NCBI GenBank assembly: GCA_003697085.1
Contig: RFFU01000064.1
Location: 1 to 17,368 of the forward strand
DNA length: 17,368 bases
DNA from: Candidatus Hydrogenedentota bacterium
GTDB lineage: Bacteria > UBA8481 > J006
Direction: 5' to 3'
A model generated the notes under the pieces. The model made no database searches. It saw nothing but the letters and a program-made list of their open reading frames with translations, and was not told the DNA's origin. Each line of letters starts with the position of its first letter. Positions within the stretch are counted from its first letter, which is position 1. Both the position numbers and the translations under genes were made by a program. Positions 7,025-12,580 of this stretch are shown here, piece after piece.

Positions 7025-8409
7025 CGTGGCTTCCTTTCTCCCGCCGCGGGCGTTGCCACCACCGCTGTTGGCGCCGCCGCCTGCGGTGAATTGTTTCGTG
7101 GTGGGACGCCGGTTCGTGCCGGCATCGGTCCCAATCCCTTGCGAGTCTGAAGGAGGAAGGAGGAGAGAAAAGCAAGGGTGATCAGGAACCACGCCGCTTT
7201 CCACGCCCGCGATGCGGAGAGCAGTGTCTCCTGGGCCGCGACGAGCGAAACCCCGAAAAGGGCGATCAACGCCAAGGGCAGAAGGCCCTTCCAGCAAAGC
7301 GTCATCAAACGATCCACGCGATAACGCGGCAAGGTCCAACGCAGGACGATCATCAAGAGAACCACCAACACGGCTTTTGCCAAGAGAACAAACGGTTGGA
7401 GAAGGCGGAGGGAATCGAGATAGGGGAGGCCGGTCGAGTAAGCACCGAGGAAAAAGAGGCTCGCGACGAGTCCGGCGACGAGCATATTGGCGTATTCAGC
7501 CAGAAAGAAGAGCGCAAAGCGCATTCCCGAGTATTCCGTGTTGTAGCCCGAGACGAGTTCCGATTCCGCCTCGGGGATGTCAAACGGTGTCCGGTTCGTT
7601 TCCGCAAGCGCCGCGAAGAGAAAGACGACGCCCGCGAGGAGCAGAAAGGGGTTGGAGAGGATATGCCAGTTCCAGATCCATCCGCGTTGGGCGCGGGCGA
7701 CGGCGACGAGGTCGAAGGAGCCGACGGAGACGCAGACGGAGAGAAGGGCCAACCCCATCGGCACCTCGTAACTGACGACCTGGGCGACGCTGCGCATGGC
7801 TCCGTAAAGGGACCACTTGTTGTTGGAGGCATAACCGCCGACGACGATTCCGATGACCCCGAGCGAGGAGACGGCGAGGAGATAGAGGAGGCCGGCGTCG
7901 AAACGCGCGGCGACCAACCCCTCGCCGAAGGGAATCACGGCGAAAACCGCCAGCGTTGCCGTGAAGACGATGTACGGGGCCAGCCGAAAGAGTTCGGAAT
8001 CCGCCTCGCGCGGAATAATGTCCTCCTTCCCCAGCAGTTTCACTCCATCCCCGACGAGCGTCCCCAGGCCGTACCACCCCGGAGGCATCCCGATCCGGCG
8101 GGTGAAGGGGAAGAGCAAGAGGCTGAGGAAGAAGCCGAGGACGCGGAGAAGAAGATTCACGAGACGGCCGAGCCCTGCGGGCAGAAGGCGTTCGAAGGGG
8201 AGGTCTTCGTAGCGGTGCGGCCCGACCTCCATCGGCCCGAGGCGGCACTGGATAAAGGACGCGATTTTTCTTTCGGCGTAGACAGCCACGGCGGCGAATC
8301 CCGCGGCGATCGCCAGAAAGATCGCCGCGAACAGGATTCCGGTGACGAACCAGGCCGGTCCGGTTCCGAGAAGAGGCGTGAGTTTTCCGGCGACGAGCGT
8401 AGAGATCAC
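7021..8409 (-). CDS. nuoH: NADH-quinone oxidoreductase subunit H (quinone-site membrane subunit) with an unusual insert
   Basis: 462 aa, longer than the common 320-430 aa. NuoH anchors the peripheral arm and forms much of the quinone chamber. Conserved blocks are AERKIASFIQCRLGP (residues 45-59), DGVKLLGKEDIIP (121-133), SLYGAMRSVAQVVSYE and ETNRTPFDIPEAESELVSGY, the quinone-facing loop with its carboxylates. Two features are odd. The first cytoplasmic loop reads RLGPMEVGPHR in place of the usual RxGPNRVG, and about 47 extra residues (67-113) with a strongly hydrophobic core separate it from the GDGVKLL block. The C-terminal ~40 residues are rich in Pro and Ala. It starts with GTG, overlapping the nuoD stop as GTGA, and its stop overlaps nuoI. 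The nuoE-F-G genes that often stand between D and H are absent. Confidence 0.96.
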   Translation of the reverse strand: MISTLVAGKLTPLLGTGPAWFVTGILFAAIFLAIAAGFAAVAVYAERKIASFIQCRLGPMEVGPHRYEDLPFERLLPAGLGRLVNLLLRVLGFFLSLLLFPFTRRIGMPPGWYGLGTLVGDGVKLLGKEDIIPREADSELFRLAPYIVFTATLAVFAVIPFGEGLVAARFDAGLLYLLAVSSLGVIGIVVGGYASNNKWSLYGAMRSVAQVVSYEVPMGLALLSVCVSVGSFDLVAVARAQRGWIWNWHILSNPFLLLAGVVFLFAALAETNRTPFDIPEAESELVSGYNTEYSGMRFALFFLAEYANMLVAGLVASLFFLGAYSTGLPYLDSLRLLQPFVLLAKAVLVVLLMIVLRWTLPRYRVDRLMTLCWKGLLPLALIALFGVSLVAAQETLLSASRAWKAAWFLITLAFLSSFLLQTRKGLGPMPARTGVPPRNNSPQAAAPTAVVATPAAGERKPR

Positions 8410-9545
8410 CGGTCCACCTCCCCCAGAACGATATCGATCGAGCCCAAGGTCGCCACGACATCGGCCAAGAGCATTCCCGTTCCGTATTCAGGAAAACCGG
8501 AGAGGGCACAGAAGCAGGGCGATTTTGCTTTCACGCGGAAGGGTTTGAGTTCGCCGTTGGCGACGACATAGAACCCGACCTCGCCGCGCGCCGATTCCGC
8601 CCGCGCGTAGGTCTCCCCGGGAGGAACCTTGAGATTTCTCTTGTAATTCCAAAACGGACCATCCGTGGGAAGCATTGTGATCGCTTGTTCGAGAATCCGC
8701 ATCGATTCCTCGATCTCGATCAGACGCACGATGTAGCGGTTCCAGCAGTCGCCGAGAACTCCGTGTTCCCCGGTGCCCACCGCGACATCGAATTCGAAGC
8801 GGTCGTAGAAGCCGTACGGGTCGTTGCGGCGCAGGTCCCATTCGATTCCCGTGGCGCGGAGATTGGGGCCCGTGATGTTGTACGTAAGCGCCTGATCCCG
8901 TGTGATTACTCCCACCCCGGCCGTCCGTTCGATGAAGATATTGTTGTAACTGAGGAGCTGGTGGTATTCGGGAAGGCGGGTTGCGAGGTCGGAGAGGAAA
9001 TCCCGAATCATCGCCGTCGCCTTTTCATCGAAGGGACGAACGACCCCGCCGATCCGGATGTAGTTGTAGAGGAGGCGCGCTCCGGAAACGTATTCGAGGA
9101 TGTCGAGAACCTTCTCGCGGTCGCGAAAGGCGTGAAGAAACGGGGTTATGGCGCCGATGTCGAGCCCGTACGTGCCGAAGGCCAAAAGATGCGAGGCGAT
9201 CCGCTGGAGTTCCGCCGCAATGACACGGCAGTACTCCCCGCGCTCCGGGACCTCGATCCCCGCCAGCCTCTCCACCGCCAGGCAATACGGCCACTCGTTC
9301 CCGATCGGACCGACATAGTCCATCCGATCGGTGTACGGAATCACGCCTTCCCACGAGACCCCCTCGGCCGATTTCTCGAAACACCGATGAAGGTAACCGA
9401 TCTTCGGTTCCGCCTTCGTTACGACCTCGCCGTCCGTTTCGATCAGAAGGCGCAACACGCCGTGGGTCGAAGGGTGTTGCGGCCCCATATTGACGAAGAG
9501 AGTGTCGCCTTCGAAGAAGTGCCGGTTGCCGTTGAGTCTCCTCAC
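8406..9545 (-). CDS. nuoD: NADH-quinone oxidoreductase subunit D (49-kDa type, quinone site)
   Basis: 379 aa, normal for a NuoD not fused to NuoC. It binds quinone together with NuoB and is evolutionarily related to the large subunit of [NiFe] hydrogenases. The signature GPQHPSTHG is at residues 21-29, with the quinone-ligand His region intact, and the C-terminal signature LADVVATLGSIDIVLGEVDR closes the protein. The hydrogenase-type CxxC metal ligands are absent, as expected for complex I. I chose the GTG at 9545, which overlaps the nuoC stop (GTGA) and places the family N-terminus correctly. A longer frame runs upstream to 9662 but would overlap nuoC by 120 nt with a non-homologous basic extension. 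Confidence 0.96.
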   Translation of the reverse strand: MRRLNGNRHFFEGDTLFVNMGPQHPSTHGVLRLLIETDGEVVTKAEPKIGYLHRCFEKSAEGVSWEGVIPYTDRMDYVGPIGNEWPYCLAVERLAGIEVPERGEYCRVIAAELQRIASHLLAFGTYGLDIGAITPFLHAFRDREKVLDILEYVSGARLLYNYIRIGGVVRPFDEKATAMIRDFLSDLATRLPEYHQLLSYNNIFIERTAGVGVITRDQALTYNITGPNLRATGIEWDLRRNDPYGFYDRFEFDVAVGTGEHGVLGDCWNRYIVRLIEIEESMRILEQAITMLPTDGPFWNYKRNLKVPPGETYARAESARGEVGFYVVANGELKPFRVKAKSPCFCALSGFPEYGTGMLLADVVATLGSIDIVLGEVDR

Positions 9546-10219
9546 CGCGAATTCTCCGTCGTGATCCCATTCTTCTCGGCGGCGCGGGAAGCGTCTTCGC
9601 CCGCGACACGGGATTCCGGCTCGGCCAGTTCCGCCGCCGAAGGCCTTCGAGCGTGTTCCCAAGCCGCGTAGCGTTTCGGCATTTCATAGTCTTTACGGAG
9701 CGGATGTCCGACCCAGTCTTCCGGACAGAGAATCCGCGTAAGATTCGGATGATCCTCGAAGACGATGCCGAACATGTCGAAGGCTTCCCGTTCGTGCCAG
9801 GCCGCGACCTTCCAGACGGAAGAGACGGAGGGGAGACGAGGCGTGCGTCGATCGAGCGGAGCCCTCAATGCGACTTTTCTTCGGGTCGTGACACTTCCGA
9901 TGTGATACACGACGGCGATCTCTTCTCCGATCGGCTCCGGCTTGGCGCTGCGCGGAGAACCGGGCGGCAGAGGCTTGGTCGAATGCTTCTGTCCCAGCGT
10001 GTCGATCCCCGAGAGGCACATCAGCGAATCGAAGCCGAAGGCGTCGCGGAGATGGAAGGCGACGTCGCGAATACGTGCCGGCTCGACGACGATGTACGGC
10101 GAAGCCGCGGAAACAAGTTCACGTATCGCTTCGCCGAATTCCTCTTTCAGCGCGCGGAAAAGTTCCTCTTCCGGAGTGAGCGGTTCGGTTGCGGCGGGAG
10201 CGCTTTCCGATTCCGTCAT
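9542..10219 (-). CDS. nuoC: NADH-quinone oxidoreductase subunit C (30-kDa type)
   Basis: 225 aa. NuoC is a soluble peripheral-arm subunit packing against NuoD. The family signature is complete: [20 protein letters not shown] at residues 141-160 (ERE at 143-145, D148, G151) followed by [14 protein letters not shown] (166-179). A Pro-rich loop at about 77-97 interrupts the core, and after KDYE a polar tail of about 46 residues rich in Ala, Glu and Arg extends past the usual end. The ATG at 10219 overlaps the nuoB stop by 4 nt (ATGA). The protein is separate from NuoD, unlike the fused NuoCD of enterobacteria. Confidence 0.96.
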   Translation of the reverse strand: MTESESAPAATEPLTPEEELFRALKEEFGEAIRELVSAASPYIVVEPARIRDVAFHLRDAFGFDSLMCLSGIDTLGQKHSTKPLPPGSPRSAKPEPIGEEIAVVYHIGSVTTRRKVALRAPLDRRTPRLPSVSSVWKVAAWHEREAFDMFGIVFEDHPNLTRILCPEDWVGHPLRKDYEMPKRYAAWEHARRPSAAELAEPESRVAGEDASRAAEKNGITTENSR

Positions 10220-10917
10220 CGTGATTGCTCCACGGATTCGTTCGCGGAAGCGGTGAAGGCCGGAGCCGAACCGGCAGCGCGGATTGATTCCGCGTATCCC
10301 TCCGCGGCGGCGGAGGTTTCAGCACGCATTCGTGCCGCCGCTTTCGTCCGGTCCTTCTCCCACGCCGCGCGGTAAACGCGATCCTTTCCCGTTCGAATCT
10401 GTTTCTGAAGTTCCAGAAGGGAACCGATGAGCGATTCCGGCCGGGGTGGGCATCCCGGCGTGTAGATATTGACCGGGATGATCAAATCGACGCCCTTGAC
10501 GACGTGGTAGCCGTGCGCGTTGTAGGGGCCGGCGTTGGTGGCACACGCGCCCATCGCGATTGCCCACTTCGGCTCGGGCATCTGGTGCCAGAGCCGTTCG
10601 ATGCATCCCGCCATCTTGTAGGTTACGGTTCCGGAGACGATCATCAGGTCCGATTGGCGTGGCGTGGCGCGGAAGACGCCGGCTCCAAAACGGTCTAGAT
10701 CGAAGCGGGCCGCGGCCGTCGCCATCATCTCGATTGCGCAGCACGCCAATCCGAAGGTGAACGGCCAGATCGAGTTGACCCGCGATGTCGTGATCGCCCA
10801 TTCCGCCAACTGAAACATCTTTTCGGCATTCGTCAAAACGACCTGATCGTCGTGGCAGCTGGAGTGTTCGCGCAGCCACTGCACGAGGTCGTGGTATTCC
10901 TCGATCGAGCCCTCCAT
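10216..10917 (-). CDS. nuoB: NADH-quinone oxidoreductase subunit B (PSST type, cluster N2)
   Basis: 233 aa. NuoB carries the terminal cluster N2, which reduces quinone. All four ligands are visible: the adjacent C59-C60 in [12 protein letters not shown]125 in MGACATN and C156 in [10 protein letters not shown]. The block [20 protein letters not shown] is also typical. The core ends around residue 178. The last ~55 residues form an Ala/Glu/Ser-rich tail ([18 protein letters not shown] and beyond) that most NuoB proteins lack or have in a shorter form. The ATG shares one base with the nuoA stop (TAATG), and the end overlaps nuoC by 4 nt. Confidence 0.97.
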   Translation of the reverse strand: MEGSIEEYHDLVQWLREHSSCHDDQVVLTNAEKMFQLAEWAITTSRVNSIWPFTFGLACCAIEMMATAAARFDLDRFGAGVFRATPRQSDLMIVSGTVTYKMAGCIERLWHQMPEPKWAIAMGACATNAGPYNAHGYHVVKGVDLIIPVNIYTPGCPPRPESLIGSLLELQKQIRTGKDRVYRAAWEKDRTKAAARMRAETSAAAEGYAESIRAAGSAPAFTASANESVEQSR

Positions 10918-11360
10918 TATGCCTTTTCTCCCTTGATGTCACCGGTTTCGGATTCCGTCAACGGAACTTCCCCAGGAAGTATCCAGCGCAACTCACCCAG
11001 ATTCCAGAACCAGAGATATCCGACGAGAAGGATCAAAACGAAGAGGAGCATATCGAGGAAGGCCAGGAGTCCGATGCCGCGGACCGGCAGGGCGGAGCGA
11101 TAGGCGGCCGCCCAAGGGAACATCAGCGCCACCTCGATATCGAAGAGGACGAAGACGACGGCGAGGATCAGAAAGCGGGGATTGTATCGCAGCCACGCGT
11201 TGCCCACGGGGATTTCCCCGCATTCGTAAGGGGAGGTTTTCTTTTCGCTGAGAAGCGAATTTCCGCGCACGAAGCGCCCGACGCCGGCCATTGTGACAAG
11301 AACGAACAAAAAGCCCGTAACTCCAAACGCTACAGCGACAATGACAGATGATTCTATCAT
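10917..11360 (-). CDS. nuoA: NADH-quinone oxidoreductase subunit A
   Basis: 147 aa with three membrane helices, the normal NuoA plan. Conserved features are [12 protein letters not shown] at residues 45-56 in the loop near the quinone entrance and [12 protein letters not shown] at 73-84, with the conserved acidic pair D74 and E76. The C-terminal 18 residues are polar. It is the first gene of the operon. The ATG at 11360 has no Shine-Dalgarno sequence in front of it, and a promoter-like element ends only 11 bp upstream, so the transcript may be leaderless or nearly so. No alternative start within the next 20 codons suits the family better. Confidence 0.95.
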   Translation of the reverse strand: MIESSVIVAVAFGVTGFLFVLVTMAGVGRFVRGNSLLSEKKTSPYECGEIPVGNAWLRYNPRFLILAVVFVLFDIEVALMFPWAAAYRSALPVRGIGLLAFLDMLLFVLILLVGYLWFWNLGELRWILPGEVPLTESETGDIKGEKA

Positions 11361-11371
11361 AACAAGCGGCG

Positions 11372-11400
11372 AATTTATGTGAGGGAGCGATTTCGGTCAA
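11372..11400 (-). promoter_or_regulatory. Candidate sigma70-type promoter of the nuo operon
   Basis: On the minus strand TTGACC (11400-11395) is followed by a 17-bp spacer and TAAATT (11377-11372), a 5/6 match to the -35 and a 4/6 match to the -10 consensus at ideal spacing. The -10 ends 11 bp before the nuoA ATG, so initiation about 7 bp downstream would leave a leader of only some 5 nt. This agrees with the missing ribosome binding site at nuoA. Confidence 0.5.
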
Positions 11401-11468
11401 GCGGGATTTCGGTAAAGAGTGCATGGCAAATTTTGGGCAAAGTCGAATTTAACCTAACAAGCATTCCA

Positions 11469-11499
11469 GGGAGCGCCGGCATCTTGCCAGCAGAAACGG
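11469..11499. repeat. GGGAGCGCCGGCATCTTGCC-type repeat, copy 1
   Basis: A 31-nt unit starting GGGAGCGCCGGCATCTTGCC and ending CAGAAACGG. A second copy at 11797-11827, in the same orientation, matches at 29 of 31 positions by my count. The inner CCGGCATCTTGCCAGC has weak dyad symmetry (GGCA..TGCC). This type recurs in intergenic DNA of many bacteria, where its reverse frame gives spurious peptides such as SAGKMPALPG. Confidence 0.85.
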
Positions 11500-11542
11500 T
11501 CCGCGGGGTCTTCAACCTGCGGGGCGAATCGGCGGTCGCGTT

Positions 11543-11714
11543 GTCATTCCGAGCGCCAGCGAGGAATCCCCGCCGCAGGGTATCCCGCCGTGGTGCCAAT
11601 ACGCCCCCCTCACCCCAACCCTCTCCCCGAGGGGCGAGGGAGAACGAGGCGGTTGTCAGCAATCTCGGGGGATTCCTCGTCGGCGTCGCTGCGCGCCGCC
11701 TCGCTCGGAATGAC
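11543..11714. repeat. Foldback repeat with GTCATTCCGAGCG ends
   Basis: GTCATTCCGAGCG at 11543-11555 is the perfect reverse complement of CGCTCGGAATGAC at 11702-11714. Inside these, GAGGAATCCCC at 11561-11571 is the perfect reverse complement of GGGGATTCCTC at 11667-11677. The two copies of a common GTCATTCCGAGCG...GAGGAATC intergenic repeat thus face each other as a 172-bp inverted repeat. The right arm is longer in its middle (24 versus 5 nt). No transposase or target duplication is seen. Confidence 0.85.
11603..11642. repeat. CCCTCACCCCAACCCTCTCC-type repeat inside the foldback
   Basis: A C-rich block, CCCTCACCCCAACCCTCTCC followed by CCGAGGGGCGAGGGAG, in the centre of the GTCATTCC foldback. 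Positions 11619-11640 form a hairpin: CCCTCTCCCC pairs with GGGGCGAGGG around a GA turn, with one mismatch in ten. This is another intergenic repeat type found in many bacteria; its reverse frame produces the well-known spurious LAPRGEGWGEG-like peptide. Here it sits nested within a different repeat. Confidence 0.8.
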
Positions 11715-11738
11715 ACCACGGGTGCGCGAGCGGCCAAA

Positions 11739-11767
11739 CGCAGACTGGAGAGTCTGTGCTCCCTAAC
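11739..11767. repeat. CGCAGACTGGAGAG repeat, copy 1
   Basis: A 29-nt unit beginning CGCAGACTGGAGAG and ending CCCTAAC. The second copy at 15440-15468, 3.7 kb away in the same orientation, matches at 26 of 29 positions by my count. Its own ends are partly complementary (CGCAG...CTGTG here, CGCAG...CTGCG in copy 2). A GTAGGTTCTCCCTGGG stretch follows here, and GCAGGTTCTCTAACCTGC follows copy 2, so the shared block may extend further. Confidence 0.8.
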
Positions 11768-11796
11768 GCGGGGAATCTGGGGCGTAGGTTCTCCCT

Positions 11797-11827
11797 GGGA
11801 GCACCGGCATCTTGCCTGCAGAAACGG
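11797..11827. repeat. GGGAGCACCGGCATCTTGCC-type repeat, copy 2
   Basis: Second 31-nt copy of the unit at 11469-11499, same orientation, differing at two positions (GCACC for GCGCC and CCTGC for CCAGC). With CCTGC the inner part becomes the better palindrome GGCATCTTGCC/TGCAG. It is about 30 bp from the CGCAGACTGG repeat, so three repeat types are packed within 360 bp. Confidence 0.85.
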
Positions 11828-11839
11828 GCTCGGAGAAGG

Positions 11840-11944
11840 TTACCTTTCGGCCGCCCCGATCATATGCAGGGTTTCGCCCACGAGCGGCTTGATGCGATTC
11901 GGCAGAAGGTGCCCCTTTTTCGCCAAGCACCCATCGCAGAACCC
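11840..11944 (-). other. In-frame open continuation after the HD gene stop codon
   Basis: Directly after the TGA of the HD-domain gene the same frame stays open for 34 codons to a TAA at 11840-11842. The translation, starting GFCDGCLAKKGHLLPNR and ending with LHMIGAAER, looks like real protein. It has a CxxC pair, mixed composition and G/C at most third positions. No start codon with a ribosome binding site lies inside it. It could be a readthrough or selenocysteine extension, the remnant of a longer protein cut by a nonsense mutation, or chance. The TGA coincides with the expected end of the HD family, which favours the last two. Confidence 0.35.
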
Positions 11945-12568
11945 TCAGGGGAATCGGGAAGCGAGGTGGGGCGTTGTGCCGCGGGAGACGAGATAATCGG
12001 CGAGATGAAAAGCCCAATCGAGATCGTCGGTGGGAAGGACGCGGCCCCAGCGTCCGAGATGGCAGCGGATCATCGAACGAATTCGCGGGCGATCGTCGAA
12101 GATGTGTTCCTTCTCGAGCCATTCCGCCATAAAAAGGGCGTGATCCGTCCCATCAGGAATCGTCCCCTCCCAACCGTATTTCAGTCCGTCGTGGAGGAGG
12201 CCGGCGATGAGCAGGTCGTCGCGCGCGTCGGGCTGATTATGCGGATCGGCCATCATAGCCGCTACGCGCGCGACCTTTCGGCTGTGCCGCGCGAGTCCGC
12301 CGAGGAGATTGTCGGCCTCGGTTCGGTGAAATCCGATAACGGAGGCGGGGATGGTCCAGAAGTAGCCGGGAAGTCGGAGAAGGAGACCGCGGACGAAATC
12401 CCGGAGCCGCTCATTCTCGATCAAGGCCACCTCCTTGCCGAAGACCTCGTTCGGATCCGGTCGAGGAAGGTTCCGGCACGCTTTAACGACGCGAAACCGC
12501 AACGCGGCCGCGTCCATCTTGCCCGCGCGAAAATCCCGGCGCAGAGCATTCAATTCGTCATTCGTCAT
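11945..12568 (-). CDS. HD-domain phosphohydrolase
   Basis: 207 aa, soluble. The HD-domain metal ligands can be placed as H95 (GLARHSRKVARVA), H126-D127 (AGLLHDGLKYG), H143 (TDHALFMAEWL), H170 (IRCHLGRWG) and D191 (FHLADYLVSR). The arrangement H...HD...H...H...D is that of HD-superfamily metal-dependent phosphohydrolases, whose known substrates include nucleotides and cyclic dinucleotides; the substrate here cannot be told. Ending soon after LADYLVSR is normal for small members of this type. The ATG at 12568 lies 3 nt after the stop of the HAD-DHH gene, with GAGGAA upstream, so the two are cotranscribed. The first codons (MTND) come from a 7-nt tandem repeat, and residues 1-17 look unlike the rest, so M18 is an alternative start. 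The frame continues past the TGA for 34 codons. Confidence 0.88.
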   Translation of the reverse strand: MTNDELNALRRDFRAGKMDAAALRFRVVKACRNLPRPDPNEVFGKEVALIENERLRDFVRGLLLRLPGYFWTIPASVIGFHRTEADNLLGGLARHSRKVARVAAMMADPHNQPDARDDLLIAGLLHDGLKYGWEGTIPDGTDHALFMAEWLEKEHIFDDRPRIRSMIRCHLGRWGRVLPTDDLDWAFHLADYLVSRGTTPHLASRFP

Positions 12569-12580
12569 CCGTCATTCCTC
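12553..12580. repeat. 7-nt tandem repeat ATTCGTC across the gene junction
   Basis: Four units on the plus strand: ATTCGTC, ATTCGTC, ATCCGTC, ATTCCTC. On the minus strand this reads as GAGGAAT-GACGGAT-GACGAAT-GACGAAT. The array contains the stop codon of the HAD-DHH gene (12574-12572), the start codon of the HD gene (12568-12566) and the GAGGAA that would serve as its ribosome binding site. It resembles the TCATTCGTCATTC intergenic repeat seen in many bacteria. Confidence 0.75.

Larger units (their letters stand above)
11361..11944. other. Repeat-rich intergenic region between nuoA and the HD-domain gene
   Basis: 584 bp without a recognised gene. Going right from nuoA it holds the candidate nuo promoter, an AT-richer stretch (to about 11468), a mosaic of short repeats (11469-11827) annotated separately, and the possible in-frame continuation of the HD-domain gene (11840-11944). 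Open frames on both strands cross it, but their translations show the typical residue strings of intergenic repeats and resemble no protein family. Confidence 0.8.

Noticed and set aside
8406-9545. Possible group 4 [NiFe] hydrogenase instead of complex I
   Set aside because: The large-subunit homologue lacks the CxxC nickel ligands and has NuoD signatures (GPQHPSTHG, GSIDIVLGEVDR); NuoA and NuoJ are present and no hydrogenase maturation gene is seen.
11379-11996. Open frames crossing the nuoA-HD intergenic region on both strands
   Set aside because: The translations are repeat-derived peptides common in misannotated intergenic DNA, and frames on opposite strands are equally long.
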